NCBI GenBank assembly: GCA_014529385.2 | Contig: CM043950.1 | Location: forward strand, 72,392,435-72,456,434 | Source: Adiantum capillus-veneris | Taxonomy: Eukaryota; Streptophyta; Polypodiopsida; Polypodiales; Pteridaceae | Length of the DNA: 64,000 bases | Direction: 5' to 3' | Shown: one piece after another, positions 1 through 11,100 of the stretch | How positions within the stretch are numbered: position 1 is the first letter of the stretch | How the letters are laid out: each line of letters starts with the position of its first letter | Program-made: the position numbers and the translations under genes | Notes under the pieces: generated by a model | What the model was told of the DNA's origin: nothing | Databases searched by the model: none | Seen by the model: only the letters and a program-made list of their open reading frames with translations

Positions 1-459
1 TATGCACCATGCCTCAAATTAAGAAGTTATAGATTAGAAGTGGACCTTGCTTAAATGTCACATGCAATAAATTAAGGAAAAATAGCCAAGTGGATTGTAT
101 TCCTCAATGGATCCTTGCTTTCACAATTTGTGAACCTTGAGTCACTTTTACATTAACTTGGACAAGTGGTGGACCTAGAAACCAAGCTCTCCATGTTGAG
201 ATAAGTTGTAGGTAGGACAGTAGAACATAGACAACGATAATGGATGCAATATACTCCTCTCCTAATAATCCAATTGATTGAAACCATGATATTTTAGTTG
301 TTTTCATTGTGTATTGTATGTGCATAAAGTGGAATGAGACCTTAAGAAAACTCAAATTTTTGACAAAATCTCTATATTTTATACATGATATATTGAAAGT
401 TGTCCAACCTGGGAATTGGGATTTTCCCACTTTACCTAATATGGTCTTAAAAATTTGCC
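1..459. other. No confident gene; region upstream of hAT relic
   Basis: AT-rich sequence with no convincing independent reading frame. The last part, about 400-470, may hold the wreck of a BED-type zinc finger belonging to the hAT transposase that follows, because the downstream frame begins in the middle of what looks like the His-containing end of such a finger. No terminal inverted repeat could be fixed. Confidence 0.4.
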
Positions 460-2286
460 ATGTATTCTCGCAAAGTAAAGTTGATTCTTGCAGCTAAACA
501 TAAAGGTGATGTTTCTAAAGATATTCATGCGAATATTGAACCATCTATATGCAATGAGGCAACAGAAGAGGTGTGTACCACTCAAGTAAATGATCAAAGT
601 TCTCAATTGAACCCTCTTCATGGACATGCTTCTACATCAGGAGGAGTTCCTAGCACAAGCAAATCTGGCAGAGCGTCATCCAATGGACAGACAATGCCTG
701 AAGCATTAGGTAAACAATGGTTGCTTGAGCTGCATTTAAAATGGACACAAGCATTTTTTGCGTGTGGCATATCGTTCAATGTTATGCGCAATCCAATATT
801 TCAAGATGCTTTGATGAGTACAACCAAAAAAGGATTTGTGCTTCTTGACTATAACAAGATGCGAATTGAATATCTTGATAAAGTCAAAGACAGTACTGAA
901 GCCATTCTCAAACGCACAATCCTAAAGTTTGTTCCAGCATATGGATGCACCTTAGCATTGGATAGATGGACTAACTGTCAGAAAAAACCTTTAATCAATG
1001 TAATTCTTATTGACCCTAGAGGGGCTATGTTCGTGGAAGCAATTGATAGCTCATTGAAAGATAAGACTATCACCTACCTAGCAGGGGTGTATGAGCGTGC
1101 AATTGCAAAGGCAAGTGGACCAAAGAATGTGACTGCTATTGTCACAGATAATGTGGCCAACTACAAAGGAGCAGGAAGAGCTATTCAAGTCAAGTATCCA
1201 GAGATTTCTTGGGTACCATGTGCAGCTCACACTTTAAATTTGCTTTTAAAAGATATTGGTAAAATGGCATGTGTGAATCAAACTTTATTGGATGCAAATC
1301 ATGTGGTGAAATTCATTAGAGAACATCAATTTTCGTATGCTCTTTTTCAAACCAAGTCACCAAATAAAGCTCTGCAAATATTTTGCGCAACAAGGTTTTC
1401 TACGGCATACTATGTTCTTGCTGCTTTGCAAGAGTTGAAGCCTGCATTGATGGAAACCTTAGGAGACAGAAGATGGGATGGATGGCTCAGCAAGTATTCA
1501 AGTTATCAGGAAGCAGCTGGTCGATCTGCACAAATAGTAAACTCGCCAGTCTTTTGGCGTAATGTAGAAAGAATAGTAACTGTGTCTAAGACATTTGTAG
1601 ATCTTTTAAGAGCAGTTGACAGAGATTCTTTTATTTTTGGTCGGGTCTACTGGTATATGTGAGAGGCTATACGCAAGCTAAGAGAAAATGTCAGGTTTGG
1701 TGCAAAGGATAAAGCTACCATGATTACAATTGTTAACAAGCATTGGGTGCAGTTGCATGCGCCATTGCATGGTGCGGCTTTTGTATTGGATCCTAAGTTT
1801 CAAATGCATCAGCAATCTGCCAACAAAGAAGTTATGTCCGACTTCAAAAGAGTGTGCTCCCAACTCTTAGGGCACGAAGATGGAAAAACAGCTTTTCATC
1901 AGCAAGTAGATTATGCCAACAGAATTGGTATGTTTCAAGATACGTGGCATATAGATGCCATTGGCGAAACAAGTGCACCTTTATGGTGGAAGGAGTATGG
2001 TGGAGAGAAAGTGGAGTTGCAACACATTGCAGTTAGAGTTTTATCAATAGCTGCATCAAGTGGATGTTGTGAACGAAATTGGTCAGCATTTGACTTTGTG
2101 CACACGAAAAAGCGAAACAAACTTCATACTAAACGGGCTGCTGATTTGGTGTATGTTTTTTGCAATATGAGACTTATTTATAAGCCTCAAAACATTGCAA
2201 CTAGAGCCACTCAAAAGCAATATGGAGTCTTCCAAACGCACGAAGCTATTTCTGCAGAAGTTGATGATGAAGATGATATGGAATAG
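460..2286 (+). pseudogene. hAT-family transposase relic with in-frame stop
   Basis: A cut-and-paste DNA transposase of the hAT superfamily. The first part (460-1662) has a DUF659-like catalytic region: the LALDRWTN segment near 957-980, the TAIVTDN segment near 1132-1155 and the WVPCAAHTLNLLLKDIGK segment near 1210-1263, as in plant hAT proteins. The second part (from 1663) carries the hAT C-terminal dimerisation domain with the CCERNWSAF motif near 2065-2095. The two parts lie in one frame and are separated only by a TGA at 1660-1662, so this was one protein of about 600 residues broken by one nonsense change. The N-terminal BED finger is incomplete. Terminal inverted repeats and target duplication were not located. 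The family is clear; inactivity is inferred from the stop and the missing N-terminus. Confidence 0.88.
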
Positions 2287-2727
2287 GAGATAGTTTCAAA
2301 ATGCATAGATATGGACGAAGTAGATGATATGGTTGCAGTTTTTGAATATGGAGATGATTTGTGAGAGTACCATTGTAATACTTAACAAGTTTTTGCATAT
2401 GATGAAAGAAAGTGGTATCTCGTTGTCGTTCACATCAAAACCTCTCTTTCTTTCTCTCATACGCACATATTTACTCACACACAAATATAAATTGCCGATA
2501 ATATCTTGTCGAATAACAATTACATAAAGTCGAGGTAGGTTTGAAATTACAACAAGGTTCTGGGAAATTACTCAATCGAAAAGAGTTTGATATAATTCTG
2601 AGATTACAAAAAGCTTGTGAGTGACTTATGAGTTTGATAGATTTGCTATAAGCTGGTCTATGGTAAAATCTGTAATTCCTAGCTCAGGGGATGGTTGAGC
2701 ACCATCTTTATGTGAAGTGGTAGTATC
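2287..2727. other. Intergenic, no gene seen
   Basis: AT-rich spacer between the hAT relic and the minus-strand genes. It may contain the 3' end of the hAT element, but I could not pair an inverted repeat with the 5' side. Confidence 0.5.
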
Positions 2728-3387
2728 CTATGGCAAAGGTCCATACAATGATTCATATCGTTGAAGCTTTGCTTGTGCATCACTTAACTCTATTTCAAGC
2801 TCAAGAATATGTCCACGAAGCATGTCCGGTGTTTCTCCTTGGCTGGCAAGGTCTTGTCCTTGGCTGGCTAATTTAGTCAGTGTTTCTGACTCTTCAGGAA
2901 GTAAAACAATAGGACACTTGCGAGGAGGCATTGGATTATTTGTATTGCGTGCTGCCACCTTTTCTGCAATGCGTCCACGTCCAACGCCAGCGGTGCCTGG
3001 ACGATCTGACCAATCCACTCTCTTTAGCAAAACATATCGAACATAGCATTGTTGGATAAATTAAATTGCTACTTGGTTGTTGTTTGGTAGGCATCTCTCT
3101 TGTTGTATAAACCTTTGCAGCAATACACGTGCCAGTCCTTTATGTTGCAAATCAGAGAGCTTTAACGGAGCTGTATCTTTTGCATTGACACTTATTTGAA
3201 ATAGTTGATGGCGTACAAAGTGATTAGGGCAAAGCTTTTTTCACTCTTTAAGGGTTAGTGGTTCGCCCTACAGCTCAAATTCATCTCCTTCAATGTTCGC
3301 AATAGTAGAAAGATCTGCTTGTCCACATCTAATTTGTTCTTCTTTAAAAATTGTCTGAGCTTTAGCGTGGTTGAGTTCTGCTTCCAT
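2728..3387 (-). pseudogene. Broken unknown gene with C-terminal coiled coil
   Basis: I do not recognise this gene. A single minus-strand frame can be followed from an ATG at 3387 down to 2728, about 220 codons, interrupted by three stops (TAG near 3268-3270, TGA near 3241-3243, TAA at 3061-3063) but with no frameshift. The intervening sequence reads like protein, for example KGLARVLLQRFIQQERCLP and VDWSDRPGTAGVGRGRIAEK. The last 60 residues are rich in Glu, Leu and Gln with heptad-like spacing (ETLTKLASQGQDLASQG, then LELEIELSDAQAKLQRYESL), suggesting a coiled coil. It lies 170 bp downstream of the kinase-like gene on the same strand and could be its decayed neighbour or part of the same mobile unit. 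No function is proposed. Confidence 0.5.
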
Positions 3388-3554
3388 ATCTGCATATTAG
3401 GTGAACATGTCATTACTATTAAATACCCATTCAATTAATTTGACATTGGACAGTATATCAAATGACAAACATAGATATTTTGTTCAATTAAACATACAAT
3501 TAAATCTAACACCAAAAGTAAAACAATGATGAAATCATGAGACTTGTGTTTTCA

Positions 3555-4967
3555 TTAATCATCAGCTGGTCGTAAGCCAGATGTCATTACAATGTTGTAA
3601 CCCACTCTATGGGCACCATTTAAACATAAGGAGAGGTCAAAAGCATTAGGCAGGGTTTTGGGGTCTAGGCGCTTGCCGGTTTCAAGATGAGCAAGTACAT
3701 TACTCAAAAAATGTCTCTTGCTTTGTTCTTGGGGATCTAGTAAGCACTTCAAAAGGCGTTTACATGTATGACACATGGAATAAATATCCATAGCTTTGGT
3801 CCAGGAGGGAGGATTACTAGATACACATTCGGGGGCTGCCCATGGATAATCTCTCTCATATTGTTTTCTAGTTTCTATTTGCATATCGCGTAGAGGAGGA
3901 AAACCGGCTGTGGTATTTGTTTTGGTGCATGAACCCCAATCCACAATGCCAGCATAAACACCTTTTTCGCCAAAATGCAACATCATATTCCGAGAGTGTA
4001 GATCATTGTGGAGGTAGTTATGCAAATGTATATACTTTAGAGTTTGGAGGAGAGCATTGATGATCTGCAAAATATTCTCCTGGAATAGCTCTACTGTTCC
4101 TGCAGTGAGTACATAATCGTGAATGACAGGTTGGCTGCCGTCTGCACTGCATTCTTTGATCCATTGCTCCACATGGCCGCCATTCCAAAATCGTGAAATG
4201 AGCATTGGTCGCTCCACGTGGCGCACCATGGCAAGAGGGTAGATAATACGTTGATGTGAAATATCCAAAATTGTTGCTTCGTCTTTGACCTGTTGCTCCA
4301 TGGTGGGCCCATGTAAGTGTACTTTGAACACTTTTGCAGCATACACTTGATCTTTGAAAGCGAGATGTGTGACACCCACACGCTTCACATGTGCCCATCT
4401 TCCCTCTCCTAGCTGTGGATCTTGGATATTGAAGACGGCTATGTTGGGTAAAAGGTGTAAAATAGGTGGTAGTTGAGAGAGGTCTAATGTAGCAATGGAT
4501 GACGTTGCAGGCTCTGTTTTTAGAATGATTTCTGATTCAACAGCAGCTTCAGAAGAGCTGGCTTCTACTCTTGCACGCTTTGCTGCTCTTTCTAACTTTT
4601 CCTTGCTCTTGAACTCCGTGTAAAGCTGTTGCACAACATGTATGCGCTCAGCTATGTTTGGCGAGGAAGTAATTACAGGATTTTTCAGTTCTTGAAAGGT
4701 TTTCATGATCTGTGCAAGGGTTTGTTTGACCATGTTTACTAAAGCACCTGATGTTAGGAGGGCTATGTCAAAAATAGCTGGTGAAAACTCTGCCTGGAGC
4801 TGCTCAAACACAGACTTGGTTAGAGTCTCTGTAAGCTGATAAAAATGCTTCAGAGCGGCAGGGTTTAAACAACGCCTAATCTCTGCCTCTGACGAGTAAT
4901 GGAAGTGTCTCACAATCACTTCGGAGACGAACTTTCGTTGATGTTTCGCTAGCTTCGTGTCTGCCAT
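3555..4967 (-). CDS. Intact protein kinase-like protein, 470 residues
   Basis: An uninterrupted single-exon frame from ATG 4967 to the stop at 3555. Residues 1-150 are helical and charged with no domain I recognise, including a KEKLERAAKRARVE basic stretch near 122-135. Residues about 180-460 form a protein kinase fold. Visible landmarks are the Gly-rich loop LGEGRWAHV (186-194), the ATP-binding Lys212 in YAAKVFK, helix-C Glu230, the catalytic loop HNDLHSRN (320-327, HND replacing the usual HRD), DWG (343-345, replacing DFG), APE (378-380), and Asp394 in the F helix. All catalytic residues are present, so activity is plausible. It has no signal peptide or membrane segment. It is the only long intact gene in the first 45 kb, set among decayed transposons, and could be a host gene or cargo of a mobile element. 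The substrate is unknown. Confidence 0.82.
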   Translation of the reverse strand: MADTKLAKHQRKFVSEVIVRHFHYSSEAEIRRCLNPAALKHFYQLTETLTKSVFEQLQAEFSPAIFDIALLTSGALVNMVKQTLAQIMKTFQELKNPVITSSPNIAERIHVVQQLYTEFKSKEKLERAAKRARVEASSSEAAVESEIILKTEPATSSIATLDLSQLPPILHLLPNIAVFNIQDPQLGEGRWAHVKRVGVTHLAFKDQVYAAKVFKVHLHGPTMEQQVKDEATILDISHQRIIYPLAMVRHVERPMLISRFWNGGHVEQWIKECSADGSQPVIHDYVLTAGTVELFQENILQIINALLQTLKYIHLHNYLHNDLHSRNMMLHFGEKGVYAGIVDWGSCTKTNTTAGFPPLRDMQIETRKQYERDYPWAAPECVSSNPPSWTKAMDIYSMCHTCKRLLKCLLDPQEQSKRHFLSNVLAHLETGKRLDPKTLPNAFDLSLCLNGAHRVGYNIVMTSGLRPADD

Positions 4968-5384
4968 ATCTATATGAAAAAATTATAAATTAAGAATCTT
5001 ACGAAATGATTGTACACCATAGTAACATAGTTATTATATAATGAGTGTTAACCCTATATATATATTAAATGATGATTCAAATTTATTAAACAATACTAAA
5101 TTATTGCAAATTAAAGAGAAAATCTTATGATTACAAACCACATTGTGCGAATCGACCATGAAAATTAATTTAGAGAGAGAGAGAGAGAGAGAAACAGGCC
5201 AGGAGTGTGAGATGCTCTCAGCACAAGAACTAGACCCTGCTATGTGCAAAAGTGTGAGATGATGAAAGAAATTACATCTAAAGGGTTGGAAAATCCTATA
5301 TGTGAACAGCTCAACTAGTGTGAGATATTCTCGTCCTGGATGCTGTTGTAAAATAGATTGATAGTTTTTATCAATCTAATCCCT
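4968..5384. other. Upstream region of kinase-like gene, with (GA)n tract
   Basis: AT-rich sequence containing a short GA microsatellite at about 5171-5193. No gene seen. It probably holds the promoter and 5' UTR of the minus-strand kinase-like gene, but no core promoter element is distinctive enough to call. Confidence 0.4.
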
Positions 5385-5965
5385 GATAAAGTGTGTGGAA
5401 CTCACAACACAACTATCACCGGATAAATTAACAACTGCAGATGTAAGTTACCTATCGTATGTGTTTACGTCCAAAACAATACCAAGTCATTTAATGATGA
5501 AAAATGATGTTCTTTTGGAATATGAAACACACGAGTAATCAGTATGTCACATTAAGATGAAGAGGGCATGAAAATATGCATCTCTTCACTCTTAATATAA
5601 CGAGTGGTAACGCTTGTGTTTCTATGTAACACATATGACAGAAAAAATTAATCTAAAATTGTAAATTTTATAAGCTATTTCTAATGGAGTGTGTGGCATG
5701 CACAACACAACCATCAGCAAACAGATCAACAATCTCAAATGTAAATCAATTTTTGTATATATCTACGTTCAGAGTAACACCAAGTCATCTGCTGGTGAAG
5801 AATGATGTTACTACAGAAATAGAAGCACAAAAATAACGAAAGTCGTATTAAGATGAAGAGGGCATAAAGTATGCATCTCTACACTCTTAAAATGATGAAC
5901 GTTAATTTTTGTGCTTCTATGTAGAATATTCAATAATGATTTACTTTAAGATTGTAAATTTTATA
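5385..5965. repeat. Two diverged tandem units of about 290 bp
   Basis: Two neighbouring blocks share an ordered series of words: GTGTGTGG near the start, then ACACCAAGTCATNTG-like text, ATTAAGATGAAGAGGGCAT, TGCATCTCT and CACTCTTAA. The first runs about 5385-5660 and the second about 5690-5950. They are an old tandem duplication. Their start resembles the shorter repeats that follow at 5966. Confidence 0.7.
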
Positions 5966-6256
5966 GGCCACTCTGAAGTGAGAGGTGTAGCATCATGCCT
6001 ACTACACTCCACGAGTCGACCTCTAATCCTAAGTCATCTCTATGGTGAGAGATATACTACTACACCATACGAGTGAGAATCTAAATTTACCCTAAGCCTT
6101 CCCTGGAGTGAGTTATATAACTACACACCACAGAAAAGGAAACTATATTCTATGCACCTCTGGAGTGAGCCATATGGCTACACACCACGAAGTGGCCTAC
6201 GACCTGCAAGCCAACTTTTTGGTGAGAGCCGAAACTACTGCACCACACAAGTCTCG
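5966..6256. repeat. About five short structured repeats (~60 bp)
   Basis: Successive units near 5975, 6040, 6100, 6160 and 6220 share a GGNGTGAG-type start, a small self-complementary core (for example GTTATATAAC and GCCATATGGC) and an ACTACACACCAC-like end. In each, GGAGTG or GGTG can pair with CACACC or CACC around the inner hairpin. Sequence differs between units while the pairing layout stays similar. Confidence 0.55.
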
Positions 6257-6714
6257 CACAACATTAAAAAAAAGTTAATATTTATTGAAAATTTAAAAAA
6301 TATACCTGAAAACCGCTGTAAATCGAAGACACTGTCTCTATCTGGAAAACTCTCAGAAGCTCCAAGCTCTCCAAACTCCAAGAAATTCCACAATGCTTTT
6401 CGATCAAATACGGCGACGATTGTATATATATACTTTTTTTCGATCAAAAAATATATCGATCGAAAAATGTTTTATACGGCTATTCGGTAATTATTCGGAA
6501 ATACGGCGTATATTGACGTTTTATACGTATAATTTTTGTTATATGGGCGTATAAATACAACGCAGAACATCATTTTATCCTTGTTTTTTTGGGGCTTCTC
6601 AGAATCTTTCTCTGGTACAGTCTCTAGCCTCCTTCAAAGTTGTGTGGTGACTTATGGTGCCACTGCTATTGGTGGTTCATCTTTTGTATCTTGCTTTAAC
6701 TTGAACCACTCATT
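6257..6714. other. AT-rich, no gene seen
   Basis: Contains ATCGATCGAAA-like short repeats near 6430-6470 and no convincing coding sequence. It lies just beyond the last recognisable codon of element 2's extra frame and may be its eroded continuation. Confidence 0.4.
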
Positions 6715-7205
6715 CTAGGTTGGTGGGTCAAGACACTGTCCTCTTGCTTCAATAGCTTCATATGAAATCTTTGTCAGTGTTTCTCCACCTCCAACGTACT
6801 TGGGCTTTTCTATACCCATGCTAACCAATTGCTCATGCAAATATTGGGCGTAATTCACCTCTTTTGGCATTTTCAATTCCCAAGTTATTGTAGTAGCCAC
6901 TGACATGAGGAAGCATTGTGTACTTTTGTGGCCCCTTGCTGCAAATATAAAAGTATTGGTTGTAAAGCTTGTAGATCTTTGTAGCTCTCGGGTCTACGAG
7001 GTCTTTGAATGTCTTATTGGATTTCTTGTGAGAGTAGACCTTTACTTCATCTCTTCTTTCTCTAATAGAGCTACCCTTCTTATGGAGCCCTAGTGCATCT
7101 GCTATGATTTGAGTTCTAATCACCATCTCTATCTTCAATCCATCCAAATTAGTAATCACTACCTTGCCTTCTTTTTGGATTGAGCTGACTAGCTTGTAGA
7201 ATCTT
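6715..7205 (-). pseudogene. Element 2 extra ORF, downstream half
   Basis: Minus-strand coding remnant of the older giant gypsy element into which element 1 inserted. It reads in two overlapping frames (7159-6833, then 6906-6715), so there is at least one frameshift. It aligns with element 1's extra frame at 11440-10950. EMVIRTQIIADALGL matches EVVITKEIVAEALRF, YNQYFYICSKGPQKYT matches YHQHFHFLSKRPPRYT, and ETLTKISYEAIEARGQCL matches EVLTRIAYHAIGMADNLL. The upstream half is at 26284-26639. Its reading frame continues through the target duplication ATCTT at 7201-7205. Function unknown. Confidence 0.8.
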
Positions 7206-8110
7206 TGTGGGTTACATGTCTAATGTCACCATCCTATCTTATTGCAGTATTAGTGAGAACCACGATTAATTTATCAAACCATGGGACGAAGCTGACTCGA
7301 CTAGTGCATAGAGGCTACAAGAGGTTGTCAATCTCTCGGAAAACAACTAACAACTCGCATCTAACTCAAGCTACACTCAAGTGACTGAAATCACCAAAAG
7401 CCAATCGCTCATCGACAAGCAAATCACATCCGTTACAACATCAAATGACATCCAAATGTAACGAAACTTCTAGGACAAGTTTATAAGACCTAATCACACA
7501 TGCATATAGTCTCAAACCCCACTTTAGGTCAAGTTCCAAAATCACGATTATTAACAGCAATGGATTTTTGACATAGTCGTTCTCGACCCAAAATGCATCT
7601 AATAGCAATGATGCCCCAATACCCCGCCCATGCTTAGTTTTCAATTTAAAAGTGTAAATTCCTAGTTATGATGAAATTAGGCCGCGGGTCGACGATGCCA
7701 AAAGCTACGAAATACTCTGAATGGCTTACGTCAATGCGTAGAGCTCTTACTTGCGGTTGCAATGCAACAAACGCATTCACAATGTGACAATCAAAGAGGG
7801 AGTAGGAAGCGCGAGAAGGAGAGAAGTGAGCGCCGTTAGCTCACGATTTTTATTTCTTATCCAAAAACTTACAAAAATTGGTTTTTATACCTTACCCAAG
7901 GTTTTTGGGTAGTCAAAACTAATAATCTGGAGTTCTACCAAAGCTAGGAAATGACTGGCTGATACAACCTGGAAGCTTGTAGCCCCGGCTCATTAATTAC
8001 AAGGTTTATCCGAGAAAATAGGAGTTACAATATTCCAAATTTATCAAAATAATAATTTTTTTACAAAGAGAACTTCGAAAAATGGTGTCCGTGTTAGCTT
8101 GCTACTAACA
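7206..8110 (-). repeat. Element 1 3' LTR
   Basis: About 905 bp, aligned end to end with 25360-26278. TG...CA ends are present (TGTGGG start, CTACTAACA end on the plus strand). It is flanked by target duplication ATCTT at 7201-7205 and by the polypurine tract at 8111. Confidence 0.95.
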
Positions 8111-8124
8111 TTTCCCCCCTCCTC
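8111..8124 (-). other. Element 1 polypurine tract
   Basis: The minus strand reads GAGGAGGGGGGAAA directly before the LTR start TGTTAG. This is the expected primer for plus-strand DNA synthesis and fixes the element's orientation as minus. Confidence 0.9.
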
Positions 8125-8149
8125 GCCTCTGTTGTCCCTTGACACAGCT

Positions 8150-11100
8150 TTATGGAATGAAGTAGTCTTCGGGTTGACGGCGGGTGAGGCGATCTTTAAG
8201 CGCGTCCAATGCCTTCTTGTATGTGATTCTTCGTCCTTTGTCGGGCACTTGCAAAAATTGCATGGTGACCTGATTCTTCAGCTCCACCGCTGAGTAGCCT
8301 ACAAACCTGGATGTTAGGCTACTTATCACCGGCGCACATATCTTCATTCGCCAGGTGAAGAGTACAATGTAGAATGATTCTTCAAAGGCTAGCATATTAT
8401 TTGAGGGCAGGAACATGCATTTGGCATAGAATCCATAAAGGATTTCTTCTGAAGGTTGCCCACTCAGATCGTATCATAAGCCTTTGTTTTCTTCTAAGAA
8501 TGAGATCCATGGGCTCATGTTTGCTCTCGCTCATTAAAAACTTGTATATATGTGAGTAGCATCGTGCAGATCTTATATAACATTGCATAGGAGAGATCTG
8601 GCAGACTCTTGAAGAAAGACATTGTGCCCGTTAGGGTTTTCACCATGTATTCTTCCATCTCTTGGCCTCTCTCTAGAGCTTGCAGTCTAGGGAAGTTGAG
8701 CCAAGTTGGCCTCTTCTTCTGCAGTGCTTCATGCGCTTGCCATGTCCTTATTGTGGGTACAGGACAAAATGTTGGATCTCTTTGAAAAGCTGCAGGTGCT
8801 CTTGTGAACATAATCAGGTATCTCGGATTCTTGTTCAGCCACCTTAACCTCCACTTTGGGTGGTCTTTATCTGTGCCATCTTCTTGCATATCCTTGTACA
8901 ACCTTTATTTTACGTGTAATAGTTCTACTTTGATGAGAGGGTATGGCAGGGATTGTTGGTGCCATTGAGCGTTGATCTAATTGGGAGTGAGTTGAGTGAC
9001 GTTGACAGAGTGTAAAACTCTCAACTCCCAATCCATAGCAACCTTCCATTGCTCATCCACCTCTAAGGTGATCTTCTCCTTCAATGTGTCTTCTTCATCT
9101 TTTGACAACTGGACCATTGGCACTGTGTCTTCATATGGGATGTAAACCTAAAAATCTTCATCACCACTCGGATCTGCTATGGACTATGTCTCAAACTTAG
9201 CAAACAAGACCAAGGGTATGTCTATTTGTGGCGGCTGTGAAGTGCCTGCCTCTTCCTGCGTGTCTGGATTTCCATCTCTGAGGAGTTGATTTATCTGCTT
9301 GAGTTCTGCTATCTCCTTTAGGAGCTCCTTCTCTCTCTGAACCCGCATCAATGCCAAGTCTTTGCGCTGTGATTGTTCAAGCTTTAATTCCAATTCTAGG
9401 TCCTTATTTTTCTTTTCAAGTGCCTTATAGACTTCGTCAGTTCCTTTGACCCAGGCCACGACTGGATTTTCTCTGATTTGCCATAAGAAAATGGCCTAAT
9501 CATTGATTCTCTGTTGAGAATATTGCAAAGAAGCATTGGCAACATCTAACTACACTTGAATTTTTTGAGCTGGTAGAGAGGTCATAAGAAGTTCATTCAT
9601 GACTTCTGCCAGCAGCTGCTCGTCTTTTACCTTGGAGGCATCAGATAATTTGGTGAGGAGATCACCTAATTCCTCCATTTCTTTTTGTTGTTTATCCCTA
9701 GCTATCTGATGCTGTTCCGCTTCTGCCTTCATCTATTGCACCTTCCTTTGGAGATCAATGATGATAGTCATCTTGTCTTCGAGCTCGTCTTGAAGAGCGT
9801 CAATCACCATTTCCAGTTTCTTGGCCTTTGTGCTGTGGTTAAAGCTACTAAACGGAGTCTCTCCATCATTTCCTACATCTGACATGCATAATCATTGACC
9901 TGTATTATCACTTCATCGTTTGACTTCCACTCCTCCTGTCTTGCCAGCTAGGATGTGCCTGCAGCCTCATGTGTTGCTTCTTGCTACGTGGCTGCTCGTG
10001 GTTCTTGTGTGGAGGTGGATGGTCGGTCTTCTTCTTGGCCATCCTGAGGCTTTGATGCCTTGATAGTTTTTGGGTGAGTATGTGTTGTCTCAACCCTTGC
10101 TGTCTCTTCAAATGACGACCTTTCTTCTTTCTCTGGTTCAGTTTCTTTCTTATGTGCAGTGGTAGGCTCTTCTTCTACATCTTCTTCCTTATTAGTTTCT
10201 TGTTCCGATCGACTTTTCTTTTCCTCTTCCGGCTTTTGAGTCTCTTCTGCTACCTGCTCTGGTTCTGGCTCAACTTCTTTTTCCTTTTGTCCATCGGGGT
10301 GGTCAAATTCTTGTGTATATTCTATTCGTTTGGTGGCCTCATAATCTTTCTCTTTTTCAAGATGTGCTTCTTCATTGGTATCTTTTCCTGCTGGTGATGG
10401 TGGTGGGCTAGGCATGGAATAGTCTTGTTATTCCGGAGGTGGTGAAGTGGGTTGGGGAGATCCATGACTTTACTCTTGGCTAGTCGTTTCCTCGGCTTGC
10501 CTTTGGTCTTCCACTTCCTGGGCTTTCGTTGTGGCTTCTTCTAATTCCTTGAGCTTTAGAGCTTCAGCCTCTTGGTACATTCTTTCTAACTACTCTGTTG
10601 GATCATCCGCATCTTTTCTAGTATAATGCTTTGTTCGAAGGCCTTTAAGTCCTGCAAGTATCCACTTTTCTAGGTCCTTCCCTTGTGCTTGCCTACTGTG
10701 CTGGTAAGCCTATTTTTCTCTTTCAAAACGCGCTTGTTTTTTAGTTGGCTCCTCTTGGTGTGCAGCCACATCTTTCCTTTTTATCTCTTCTCTCTGAGCT
10801 CTCTTTTCTTCGTTGTCAGAGCTCTCGCTGTTGTGCCGTTCTAGTGAGTTGTCATCTGACTCATTATCTGATTTTTGTGACCTTTTACCTGACCTTGTCT
10901 CTCGTGGAGAGGGTTGTGCTACCAAAATCCATGTATTCTGATCAGGGGCAGGCAGTAGGTTGTCGGCCATACCGATGGCATGATACGCTATTCTAGTCAA
11001 CACCTCTAGCATGCCCAAGTATGTGATTTTGCCTTCCTTCTTGGTGCCCTTCAAGGTTGTGAAGGCATACTGTGCATGGTCCACGGGTGTCATGTTGTCG

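Noticed and set aside
5966-6256. Hammerhead or similar self-cleaving ribozyme in the short repeats
   Set aside because: I looked for the hammerhead core (CTGANGA and GAAA) and did not find it in a consistent place; only a generic stem layout can be supported.
8111-8124. Considered a plus-strand orientation for element 1
   Set aside because: PBS, PPT, and all coding domains agree on the minus strand.
10152-10397. 81-codon plus-strand frame rich in Phe/Leu that looks membrane-like
   Set aside because: It is the antisense of the Glu/Lys-rich region of element 1's extra frame, which explains its composition.
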